From Candidatus Saccharimonadota bacterium (GTDB lineage Bacteria; Patescibacteriota; Saccharimonadia; Saccharimonadales; Saccharimonadaceae), in contig JACQGD010000037.1 of the NCBI GenBank assembly GCA_016199685.1, positions 1,123 to 21,140 on the forward strand: a DNA stretch of 20,018 nt, written 5' to 3'. The position numbers and the translations under genes are program-made. Below, piece after piece: positions 1 through 7,290 of this stretch (its first letter is position 1; each line of letters begins with the position of its first letter). Below the pieces are notes generated by a model that saw only the letters and a program-made list of their open reading frames with translations, did not search any database and was not told where the DNA came from.

Positions 1-519
1 TATTCGCGGGTCCTCTCTATTAAGTACGACCGTTTCTGTTGTAGCGAGGGCAATTTTTTCGAGCATGCGTGCCGTTGCATCAATTTCCCCAAAACGATCG
101 AGCTGATCACGCATTACGTTAAGCAGTAAACTGTGGGTCGGTGGAATTTGCTTTACGAAGTGAACGGCGTGTGCCTCGTCGAGCTCAAGGACTGCAATGT
201 CTGCATGGAGTTTTCCATCACTTTCAACTTCGCCGAGAAGTGCGGCTGCAACGCCACGAATAAAATTACTTCCAGTTCGATTAGTGAAAACACGCAGTCC
301 CTGGCTTTCAAGAAGCTCGACGACCATTTTTGTTGTTGTCGTCTTGCCGTTAGTTCCACTGACGAGAATGATGCCTTTTGGTAGTTGGGTAAGTGTATCT
401 CGGACGAAAGTGGGATCAATTTTTTCGACAAAAAGTCCGGGAAGGGCAGAGCCACCACCACGTAATCGGGCAATATAGCGGACAGTCTTTCCTAGTAAGA
501 CGGTGTATGGTTTCGACAT
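1..519 (-). CDS. murT: MurT-like Mur ligase (lipid II isoglutaminyl synthase subunit), N-terminal part
   Basis: This is the first 173 codons; the gene runs off the left edge. The reading begins MSKPYTVLLGKTVRYIARL. A Mur-ligase P-loop, SGTNGKTTTTKM, lies near residues 49-60. It is followed by TNRTGSNFIRGVAAALL, then by VLELDEAHAV and NVMRDQLDRFGEID. The DEA and RDQLDR(F/Y)GE blocks are typical of MurT rather than MurC-F. In characterised bacteria MurT works with the glutamine amidotransferase GatD to amidate D-Glu in lipid II; a GatD partner would be expected beyond the left edge. The start is ATG at 517-519, with a TATAAT at 529-534. The MurA fragment at the other end of the window is also a peptidoglycan gene. 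Family assignment is confident; the activity itself is inferred. Confidence 0.85.
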   Translation of the reverse strand, partial: MSKPYTVLLGKTVRYIARLRGGGSALPGLFVEKIDPTFVRDTLTQLPKGIILVSGTNGKTTTTKMVVELLESQGLRVFTNRTGSNFIRGVAAALLGEVESDGKLHADIAVLELDEAHAVHFVKQIPPTHSLLLNVMRDQLDRFGEIDATARMLEKIALATTETVVLNREDPRI

Positions 520-528
520 ATAACCTCT

Positions 529-534
529 ATTATA
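529..534 (-). promoter_or_regulatory. -10 element for murT, start-proximal
   Basis: TATAAT on the minus strand lies 9 nt before the murT ATG, preceded by CGC. The divergent gene at 563 has its own -10 at 551-556, so both promoters share the 43 bp between the two start codons. Confidence 0.6.
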
Positions 535-550
535 GCGTACTTATTGATGC

Positions 551-556
551 TACAAT
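551..556 (+). promoter_or_regulatory. -10 element for the membrane protein/Clp unit, leaderless
   Basis: TGC-TACAAT is followed by 6 nt and then the ATG at 563. No Shine-Dalgarno fits between them, so the transcript is probably leaderless. It overlaps the upstream region of the divergent murT promoter. Confidence 0.6.
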
Positions 557-562
557 GTAGTT

Positions 563-937
563 ATGCTTTTTGTCAGTCTTTTTAAGTGGTGGTACAGCGA
601 TGGGTTACATCAACGAGCTCTCGCGATGGGTGTACGACTCGACGGTGTTATCGATTACTTTTCGATAGATCTTCTCCTTAAAACTTTATTTCAACCATTC
701 CGCCAAGATGGAACTGGAAAAGTTGACGGCCCACTCGATGTGCAGATTCGTGCATTTGCCGATAAAATGATTTCACGTGTTCTCGGCGCAATTATACGGA
801 CAGTTATTCTCATCCTAGGACTTATTGCTATTACGCTCTATGCCGCTGCTTTCTGTCTCAGTCTCATTCTCTGGGTTGCAGTACCTCTTCTGCCGATTGT
901 TGGTCTTGTTCTCATGATCCTAGGGATTGGTAAGTAA
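563..937 (+). CDS. small membrane protein preceding Clp-like ATPase
   Basis: This is a 124-aa protein. The N-terminal half (residues 1-70) is soluble and amphipathic, with WWYSDGLHQRA and KTLFQPFRQDGTGK. The C-terminal half is strongly hydrophobic, roughly residues 72-121, enough for two membrane spans. No catalytic motif was seen. Its TAA stop shares one base with the ATG of the Clp-like ATPase, so the two are translationally coupled and probably act together at the membrane. The spans and the overlap are seen in the sequence; the joint function is inferred. It could be an anchor or adaptor for the ATPase. Confidence 0.75.
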   Translation: MLFVSLFKWWYSDGLHQRALAMGVRLDGVIDYFSIDLLLKTLFQPFRQDGTGKVDGPLDVQIRAFADKMISRVLGAIIRTVILILGLIAITLYAAAFCLSLILWVAVPLLPIVGLVLMILGIGK

Positions 938-3348
938 TGGAACCTCGCGTAGAATTCAATGCTTCAAGCGAGCGGGCGGTAAAAGCGCGGCTTGGAAGAA
1001 AGATTACAAAGCCAATTCAGATGGTACTCATAGGTCTTACTATTTTAGGGGTGCTTGCTGGTGCATTTATGCTGTATGAGCACAGTATGGCTGGGTGGCT
1101 GGTACTTGGAATTTCTGCTGTACCCTACATTTTCTACGAGTGGTGGAAGGGGGATCTGCAAAAGGTCCCTGTGCGAACGGGCGATGCGATTGATGATATT
1201 CTCGCATCTGATATATTGAGCCAATTGCCAGCCCAGCCTACGCCCAAGCAGATTGCGACTGCCGTAGGGCGCGTAAATGGTGGAATGTTTTTTGCATTAC
1301 GCTTTGGTATGACTGCCGATTTTTTACTTAACGTCTCGAGTGATGACCCCGCGCAATCAGGTGCCGTATGGGACAATGCACTGCAAATTAAAGAACGTAC
1401 TGGAAGTAGCCACATATCTGGCGCTGTACTCTCTGTAGCTCTTTTGGCAAGCTTTACGGAGCATGAATCACTGCTTGCACATATGAATCTGGATATAGAA
1501 GACCTTTATAAAGGTGTCCGATGGTTTAATCACCTTCAAGAACTTATTCAAAAAACTAAGTCACCTAGGCGGACTGGCGGAATCGCTCGTGATTTCTCGT
1601 TTGGATACACACCTCTACTCAAACGCTTTGGTCAAAATTTAAGTGAACAAATTGGCGGCGGCTTACGTGTTGAACTCGATGCGCATTCGGTAGCACTCGA
1701 ACAATTACTGATGACATTTGGCAGCGGTGGTCGACAGAATGCAGCGCTAGTTGGTGCAACTGGTGTCGGAAAGACGACCATTGTCCACGCATTTGCCGAA
1801 AGACTCCTTGACGCAAAGGCGAAAATTCCAGATAACTTACGATTTCGTCAGGTATTTATCCTTGATTCCGCCTCTCTTATCGCCGCCGCTCCAGGTAGAG
1901 GAGAGCTTGAGGGGCTGATTATGCAAGTACTTGGTGAAGCATACCATGCAAAAAACATCATTATCTGCCTCGACAACGCACAGCTGTTTTTCGAAGAAGG
2001 CATCGGATCGGTTGATCTCTCTAATGTATTGCTGCCAATTTTAGAAGCAGGAAGTTTGCGTGTGATACTTACTATGGACGAGCAGCGCTACCTTCAAATT
2101 GGCCAGCGTAACCCAGCACTTATCAATGCATTAAATCGTATTTCAATTGCCCCTGCGAGCCGAGAAGAAACTATAGCCGTGATGCAAGATCAGCTCATTA
2201 TTACAGAATTTCAGCGTAATGTGAGCTATATGTACCAAGCACTTGCTGAGGCATATCGCTTGAGTGAGCGATATATTCATGATCTTGCGATGCCCGGGCG
2301 AGCACTGAAGTTGCTAGAAAGCGCAGCTAACTACGGAGAAAGTGGACTTATTACTGCTAATTCTGTGCAAGCGGCAATTGAACAAACGATGGATATTAAA
2401 GTTGGCGTCGCAAGTGGCGAAGATGAACGAGAGAAGCTATTGAATCTTGAGGCGCTTATTCACAAACGTATGATCAACCAGACGCGTGCAGTTGAGGTTG
2501 TAAGCGATGCGCTTCGACGTGCACGTGCGGGTGTGCGCAATGAAAATAGGCCAATCGGGACATTCTTATTTTTGGGGCCAACCGGTGTAGGAAAGACAGA
2601 GCTTGCCAAGGCGCTCGCTGATGTATACTTTGGCGGTGAAGACCGTATGATTCGCCTAGATCTCAACGAGTATGTTCGGCCCGAAGACGTCTCTCGACTT
2701 ATAGCCGATGGTGCCGAAGATCCGACAAGCCTGACTGCACAAGCAATGAAGCAGCCGTTTAGTGTTGTATTGCTCGATGAAATAGAAAAAGCTCATCCAC
2801 AGGTTCTTACGACACTTCTGCAATTACTTGACGAGGGTATCCTCCGTGATATAAAAAACAGAGAAGTAAGTTTTCGAGATGCAATCGTCATTGCAACAAG
2901 CAATGCGGGAGCAGATCGAATTCGTGAATACATTGAACGAGGCTATAAATTACAAGATTTCGAAAAGCAACTTACAGATGAACTTATTAATACGAATCAA
3001 TTTAGGCCAGAGTTCCTCAATCGTTTTGATGAAATTGTTGTATTCCGCCCGCTGGAGAAAAACGAGCTTATTCAGGTGATCGATCTTATACTCGCGGGTA
3101 TTAACAAGCAAATGGCACTACAAAAAGTGACAATTCATGTTGCAGATGATGCAAAAGTATATCTCGTAGATAAAGGATATGATCCGCGGCTCGGAGCAAG
3201 GCCTATGCGCCGCATCGTTCAGCGTGCTGTCGAAAATCTCGTCGCAAAGCAGATGCTCGCAGGGAGTGTTGTACCTGGAAGTACAATCGAATTAACACTC
3301 GATCAAGTGACGACAATGCTTGGTGGCGCCGAGAAAGCCCAGCTTTAG
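937..3348 (+). CDS. membrane-anchored Clp-like AAA+ ATPase with degenerate first ATPase domain
   Basis: This 803-aa protein has two AAA+ modules. Two membrane segments lie at about residues 27-47 and 52-68. The following region to about 240 does not show an obvious canonical Clp_N repeat pair. D1 has Walker A GATGVGKT (273-280), but its Walker B reads IIICLDN (341-347), with Asn in place of the catalytic Glu. D2 looks complete: Walker A GPTGVGKT (547-554), Walker B VVLLDE (610-615), sensor 1 TSN (near 654), Arg finger FLNR (near 696) and sensor 2 GAR (near 753). I see no long coiled-coil middle domain as in ClpB. I also see no IGF/IGL ClpP-docking tripeptide between sensor 1 and the Arg finger. 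The family normally unfolds proteins. Here D2 is likely the motor and D1 may be structural. It is coupled to the upstream membrane protein and converges on the 3352 gene with only 3 nt between. Confidence 0.85.
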   Translation: MEPRVEFNASSERAVKARLGRKITKPIQMVLIGLTILGVLAGAFMLYEHSMAGWLVLGISAVPYIFYEWWKGDLQKVPVRTGDAIDDILASDILSQLPAQPTPKQIATAVGRVNGGMFFALRFGMTADFLLNVSSDDPAQSGAVWDNALQIKERTGSSHISGAVLSVALLASFTEHESLLAHMNLDIEDLYKGVRWFNHLQELIQKTKSPRRTGGIARDFSFGYTPLLKRFGQNLSEQIGGGLRVELDAHSVALEQLLMTFGSGGRQNAALVGATGVGKTTIVHAFAERLLDAKAKIPDNLRFRQVFILDSASLIAAAPGRGELEGLIMQVLGEAYHAKNIIICLDNAQLFFEEGIGSVDLSNVLLPILEAGSLRVILTMDEQRYLQIGQRNPALINALNRISIAPASREETIAVMQDQLIITEFQRNVSYMYQALAEAYRLSERYIHDLAMPGRALKLLESAANYGESGLITANSVQAAIEQTMDIKVGVASGEDEREKLLNLEALIHKRMINQTRAVEVVSDALRRARAGVRNENRPIGTFLFLGPTGVGKTELAKALADVYFGGEDRMIRLDLNEYVRPEDVSRLIADGAEDPTSLTAQAMKQPFSVVLLDEIEKAHPQVLTTLLQLLDEGILRDIKNREVSFRDAIVIATSNAGADRIREYIERGYKLQDFEKQLTDELINTNQFRPEFLNRFDEIVVFRPLEKNELIQVIDLILAGINKQMALQKVTIHVADDAKVYLVDKGYDPRLGARPMRRIVQRAVENLVAKQMLAGSVVPGSTIELTLDQVTTMLGGAEKAQL

Positions 3349-3351
3349 GGA

Positions 3352-4890
3352 TCAAAGTTTTCTTGAATAGATATCTAAAAATGTTTTCTGATTATCAATA
3401 GCACTCATGCCTTTGGTAACTGAATTGATGATGGGACGTATAGTTGTAGCTATAAATTGATTATCGAGATTGGTGAATAGCTTGCTAGCGGTTGCCGAGG
3501 TGAGTGCGTAGCTGGTATGGTGAAGAATTATTTCATGCAGTTCTCTCAGCCCTTTTTTCCAAAAATACGTTTGTAGTATTTCGGTCAACCGTGCGAGGGT
3601 ATAGGTACCAGAAGTTATTTTTGTTTTACGAAGGAGAAACGTGACTACAAAACTACTATGTCCATGCGCGAGATCATCTTTCCAATCGTGCATGTCATCA
3701 TTTATCTGACGTGCTATGAGATAGTGTGCTAAGTATTGGTGCATAAGATGGCGCTGCTTGGGTGTAACTGCTCTGCAAGACTCCAGTATGAGCAGTGGGC
3801 CTAATATGTGGGCACCGGCGCGCTGTGCTAATAGTATCTTATTTCGGTATGAAGGAAGCGCATTAATCGTAATACGACTGCCTGCAACTGAATGACGGCA
3901 ATAGGTTAACTCCCAAAGATTCGCACGATCCATTTGATCAAAACAGGTATTTATTCGATTTGATGCATAAGGTATGCCAAGGCTAAACTCGTTGTAGAGT
4001 GTATATGCTTTCCGATGTGCGATGTTAGCGATTGGAAGACGAAGGGGCATCCCCTCACTATCTATGAAGTCATCATACTGAGTATATGCCATCCAGCTGT
4101 AAAAATTTGCTCTATTTAATGTCAGAAGATCAGCGTCCTTCAATCGATTTTTTGCTGATAATGCATTTGTAAAATGGGACGAGAGCAGTGTTATTTCGGA
4201 ATGTTTATCAGCTGCAACGATTGAGCGCCATACGGTCCGGGCTGTTGAATGGAGTAGTGGATTGAGTGATTTTAGTTCGTCTAGTACTTGCTGGGCTACT
4301 ATATTTGGCCTAGTAGTCGGTGGCACATCCTCGTTAAGTTCAGGGAGTGAGAGTATACTGCGGGCAATAGGGGAGATTTTACTCGTAATATCATGATAAC
4401 TTTTTTTATTCAGAGAAAGATCGTTTGGCCAGAAAAGAATCCATGCATCTGTAGGTGATATTTCTTTTATCGAAAAACGCTGGAGTTCAACACGGAGATA
4501 TTGCTCTATTTTTGGGAGGGGCATGGTCAGGGTTATGAATAATTGGGCGATGGCTGCATTGGTTATGATTTCTGATTCGCCTTCTGATACCTTGTACGGG
4601 CCACCCGGTGATATTTCAGCCGAGATAAGTCGCTTGATATAGAATGCCATGACTGCACCATCGAGAAGATGACTGTCATATTTTGCGAGTGCGAGTAACC
4701 GAAGCGTCGTAGAGAAGAGTGAGGTATTCGTAATCCAGTCCAGTGATTGACCGTGTAATCTATCAATGAGTGTTCTTAGTTGCAAGTCGCTAAAATGTAT
4801 ATATTTATGAGCGATGAGGAGCATTGCTGCATCGGGCTCTGTTAGGTCGGGTGCTGTCGTTTGCTTCTGAAGATAGTCATATACGTTCAT
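3352..4890 (-). CDS. isoprenoid-synthase-like protein (two Asp-rich motifs) with extra N-terminal domain
   Basis: I do not recognise this 512-aa protein as a named family. Its C-terminal half has two Asp-rich motifs in the right order and spacing for class I isoprenoid synthases: DDFID at 273-277, and QINDDMHDWKDD at 395-406, about 125 residues later. The second resembles the QI.DD..D...D...G block of trans-prenyl or terpene synthases. The N-terminal part is helical; around 80-118 it reads FYIKRLI, then GGPYK, then TNAAIAQLF, reminiscent of the repeats of terpene-cyclase/prenyltransferase alpha-alpha barrels. A two-domain terpene-synthase-like layout is therefore plausible but inferred. There is no signal peptide. 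ATG lies 4 nt after the histidine kinase stop, so the gene is last in the two-component unit. Alternatives are a squalene/phytoene-synthase relative or a catalytically repurposed fold. Confidence 0.6.
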   Translation of the reverse strand: MNVYDYLQKQTTAPDLTEPDAAMLLIAHKYIHFSDLQLRTLIDRLHGQSLDWITNTSLFSTTLRLLALAKYDSHLLDGAVMAFYIKRLISAEISPGGPYKVSEGESEIITNAAIAQLFITLTMPLPKIEQYLRVELQRFSIKEISPTDAWILFWPNDLSLNKKSYHDITSKISPIARSILSLPELNEDVPPTTRPNIVAQQVLDELKSLNPLLHSTARTVWRSIVAADKHSEITLLSSHFTNALSAKNRLKDADLLTLNRANFYSWMAYTQYDDFIDSEGMPLRLPIANIAHRKAYTLYNEFSLGIPYASNRINTCFDQMDRANLWELTYCRHSVAGSRITINALPSYRNKILLAQRAGAHILGPLLILESCRAVTPKQRHLMHQYLAHYLIARQINDDMHDWKDDLAHGHSSFVVTFLLRKTKITSGTYTLARLTEILQTYFWKKGLRELHEIILHHTSYALTSATASKLFTNLDNQFIATTIRPIINSVTKGMSAIDNQKTFLDIYSRKL

Positions 4891-4894
4891 GATG

Positions 4895-6208
4895 CTATTT
4901 TTTTAGCAAATGCGCAGGTAAAGAGATAATAAAGCGTGTCCTCCTCGTTGATGAATCAAGTGTCAATGAGCCGTTGAAATGCGACTCTATCATCTTCTTT
5001 GCAATATAGAGCCCAATCCCCATGCCATGTACTTTCGTACTTCTAAAGGGCTCGAATAATTCTAGCCTCTTTTCGGCAGAAATTCCGACACCATAGTCAG
5101 TGACGAACAGGTCGATAGAATGGGCTTTAAACGAAATAGATATCTCAATCTTGCGCTCTTTTTTACTTTGGTGACCGCCGTAGGCATCGATGGCGTTATT
5201 GAGAAGAATCGCAAGCGCCTGACTGAGGACAAGGGGGTCGCCGATGACTGAATTGCTATGCACGCCTGCTTTTTTAACCGATACGCTAATACGAGCGTCA
5301 GCTATTTTTTTGTTAAGCGTCTCCAGTGTTTCCCGAATTACGGCAGGAATATTGATGTCTTCCGTTTCATTGTTTTCTTGAAGTCTTCGCCTCACTTGGT
5401 CAACCATTTGATCGAGATGGCCGATACTCTCTTTTGCATTCGTGACTGCCTGAGATTGATAGTGTCGTTGACCAATATCATCGATATCTAGAGTGAGAAT
5501 AGTAAGGTAGTTTGCTAACTCATGAAGCACGAATGTGCTAATCTGGCCAAGTTCTGCAAATCTATACAACTGATGCATTTCCTCGAGCTGAACTTCACGT
5601 AGATGTTTCGTCTGCGCTTCAAGGCGTACTGCCAGCAGCTTTTTTTCCTGTTCGAGCGCAGCTTCAGCTCCGAGTGCTCGTCGTAATGCTTGCTCCATTT
5701 GCCTGCGAGAAAGCCATGCGATCAGTGCAAAGACGCAAAAAATGATACTATAGCCGATAACGTCAGCCGCTGTTGATTTATTGGAAAGTGAACTTGTGTC
5801 GGGGGTTGTGATGCCGAGACTCGATGCGATCTGGAAATAAATTAAAAGCACGACAATACCTGCAGTAAACGGCAATATGTATCGTGCGCCAAGTAGCGTG
5901 CTTGTAAGGACGATAACGAATCCCAGCGTCAGTAGTCCAACCTGTGCGTTAATGCTCCATGACCATAGGATAGCTGCGGCGATAGCAGTGTAGAGCCCTA
6001 TGACAAACCATGCGGCAAGTTTGAATCGTTCTTTGACAATTAAATATCCAGCAATAGCTAAATAAAACATAACTCCAAGACAGGTGATAATACGAGGAAG
6101 GACATATGAATTGCCAACAAAGATTTCGTGGTGTACCAAGAAGCTCGAGCTGTGACAGACGGAACATGCGTAGGCGTAGCGGAAGTGAGTACGGCTTGGA
6201 CATGACAA
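4895..6208 (-). CDS. multi-TM sensor histidine kinase
   Basis: About five membrane segments (roughly residues 36-58, 64-84, 90-108, 110-131 and 148-167) are joined by short loops, so there is no large extracellular sensor domain. A linker helix (169-215) leads to a phosphoacceptor block, GQISTFVLHELANYLT, with His at about 229. The HATPase part has the N box NNAIDAY (near 337), DYGVGIS (371-377), FEPFRSTK and GMGIGL (395-400). It should autophosphorylate and signal to the regulator at 6417. The start is doubtful. The longest frame begins at TTG 6208, inside a terminator-like hairpin and with an unusual Cys-rich N-terminus. TTG at 6139 or an ATG near 6070 are alternatives. With few extracytoplasmic residues, sensing within or near the membrane is likely (inference). 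Confidence 0.85.
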   Translation of the reverse strand: MSCPSRTHFRYAYACSVCHSSSFLVHHEIFVGNSYVLPRIITCLGVMFYLAIAGYLIVKERFKLAAWFVIGLYTAIAAAILWSWSINAQVGLLTLGFVIVLTSTLLGARYILPFTAGIVVLLIYFQIASSLGITTPDTSSLSNKSTAADVIGYSIIFCVFALIAWLSRRQMEQALRRALGAEAALEQEKKLLAVRLEAQTKHLREVQLEEMHQLYRFAELGQISTFVLHELANYLTILTLDIDDIGQRHYQSQAVTNAKESIGHLDQMVDQVRRRLQENNETEDINIPAVIRETLETLNKKIADARISVSVKKAGVHSNSVIGDPLVLSQALAILLNNAIDAYGGHQSKKERKIEISISFKAHSIDLFVTDYGVGISAEKRLELFEPFRSTKVHGMGIGLYIAKKMIESHFNGSLTLDSSTRRTRFIISLPAHLLKK

Positions 6209-6255
6209 AAAGCCGGTCGAAAGATGAACGACGGGATGATAATCCGGCTTTTGTC
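6204..6255 (-). terminator. intrinsic terminator or attenuator between regulator/sORF and histidine kinase
   Basis: On the minus strand GACAAAAGCCGG (6255-6244) pairs with CCGGCTTTTTGTC (6216-6204) across a 27-nt loop: 12 bp with one bulged base, ending in five U. It follows the small ORF at 6275-6394 and overlaps the first codons of the longest histidine kinase frame. It could reduce read-through from the regulator into the kinase and isoprenoid-synthase-like genes. Confidence 0.55.
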
Positions 6256-6274
6256 AATTTCCTACTCATACTAG

Positions 6275-6394
6275 TTACGATGCATCATCAAACCATGGAA
6301 CACCAGCAGATATTTGCTCTGCAAGCAATGTTTCAACTGCGACAACAGAACGTGTGCTTTCGTCTGTCAGAAGAGAGTAAACAGTTTCAATCAT
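6275..6394 (-). CDS. 39-aa small ORF between response regulator and histidine kinase
   Basis: This small ORF lies directly downstream of the regulator stop and reads MIETVYSLLTDESTR, continues with an amphipathic helix-like stretch, and ends GVPWFDDAS before TAA. AAAGGA sits 6 nt before the ATG at 6394; an upstream in-frame ATG at 6409 would add MKGSM but has no ribosome-binding site. The terminator-like hairpin follows 19 nt after the stop. The peptide has no signal sequence or cysteines. It could be a small protein modulating the two-component system, or a leader peptide for attenuation. Coding status rests only on the ribosome-binding site and position. Confidence 0.4.
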   Translation of the reverse strand: MIETVYSLLTDESTRSVVAVETLLAEQISAGVPWFDDAS

Positions 6395-6416
6395 CATAGA
6401 TCCTTTCATTGATTTA

Positions 6417-7094
6417 TTATGTAGGCACATCGACCTTGTACCCAAGTCCGTACGCGGTTTTTATATAACGAACGGCAAATGGTCGATCGATTTTATCTCG
6501 AAGATGCTTTATATGGACGTCTACTGAGCTATTATAGTCACCTTTGCTCGTATCCCATACATGGTTTACGATCATTTCTCGCGTCAGTACACGACCGTGA
6601 TTTGCGATAAGGTACTCTAATATGTCGAATTCTTTTCGGCGAAGCTGTATTGGGGTTTCATTACGATACACTTTACGCTCTTCGGTATCGATAACGATGT
6701 CATTATAACGAATGAGTGGCTTTCGATGGGGAAGAGGTTGGCGACGTACGAGCGCAGCAACGCGTGCGCGTAATTCACCGCTATCGAATGGTTTCGTAAG
6801 ATAATCGTCTGCTCCTGTATCGAGTAGTTTCACTTTTATATTGGTTTCACCAGTTCCAGTCAGGATTAAAATTGGGGATTCGACACCGGCATCTCTGAGT
6901 TTCTTACAGACCGCCTCACCCGGTATACCTGGCAGTCCTAGATCAAGAATGATCGTCGAGTAAGTAACCTTTTTAACGTATTCAAGGCCGTCCTCACCAC
7001 TGCTGACAATATCAACGAGGTAGCGGCTGCTGACAAGGTGTTGTTTGATACGTTCTGCAAGGGCTGTATTATCTTCTATAAGTAGTAATTTCAT
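6417..7094 (-). CDS. OmpR/PhoB-family response regulator
   Basis: This is 225 aa, the usual length. The receiver domain (1-~115) has acidic residues ED at 7-8, phosphoacceptor Asp51 in ILDLGLPG, the conserved Thr in ILTGTG, and Lys in LTKPFD. A winged-helix DNA-binding domain follows (~125-222), with RRKEFDILEYL, LTREMIVNHVWD, VDVHIKHLRDKI and the typical ending KTAYGLGYKV. It should be phosphorylated by the kinase encoded downstream on the same strand and act as a transcription factor. Its start (ATG 7092-7094) faces the SGNH hydrolase across 196 bp of AT-rich DNA, so that gene is a possible target (inference). No clear -10 is visible close to the ATG. Confidence 0.95.
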   Translation of the reverse strand: MKLLLIEDNTALAERIKQHLVSSRYLVDIVSSGEDGLEYVKKVTYSTIILDLGLPGIPGEAVCKKLRDAGVESPILILTGTGETNIKVKLLDTGADDYLTKPFDSGELRARVAALVRRQPLPHRKPLIRYNDIVIDTEERKVYRNETPIQLRRKEFDILEYLIANHGRVLTREMIVNHVWDTSKGDYNSSVDVHIKHLRDKIDRPFAVRYIKTAYGLGYKVDVPT

Positions 7095-7220
7095 ATCTGG
7101 TGTTCTCTATATTGTGTATCTGTTTCAAGCTTATACTAAAATTGTTAAATAATTATGAAATTTTATATCTTTCCTTACATTATCTTGCATCATCGTGTTT
7201 CAAGTGTGAACGAAGCTATA

Positions 7221-7249
7221 TTTACTTAAGGGGGTCATTTGTATACAAT
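7221..7249 (+). promoter_or_regulatory. promoter for SGNH hydrolase gene
   Basis: TTTACT (7221-7226), a 17-nt spacer and TACAAT (7244-7249) precede a leader of about 35 nt. An AGAGGT ribosome-binding site lies upstream of the ATG at 7291. Unlike most genes here, this one has a genuine 5' leader. The 7095-7290 gap between the divergent regulator and hydrolase is AT-rich and shows no other convincing gene. Confidence 0.5.
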
Positions 7250-7290
7250 GTAAGCATAATAGTTATTCTTTATAAGAGGTAGGCGAAAAA

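Noticed and set aside
7100..7282. 60-codon plus-strand ORF in the regulator-SGNH gap
   Set aside because: It has AT-rich, low-complexity residues, no ribosome-binding site, and overlaps the probable SGNH promoter.
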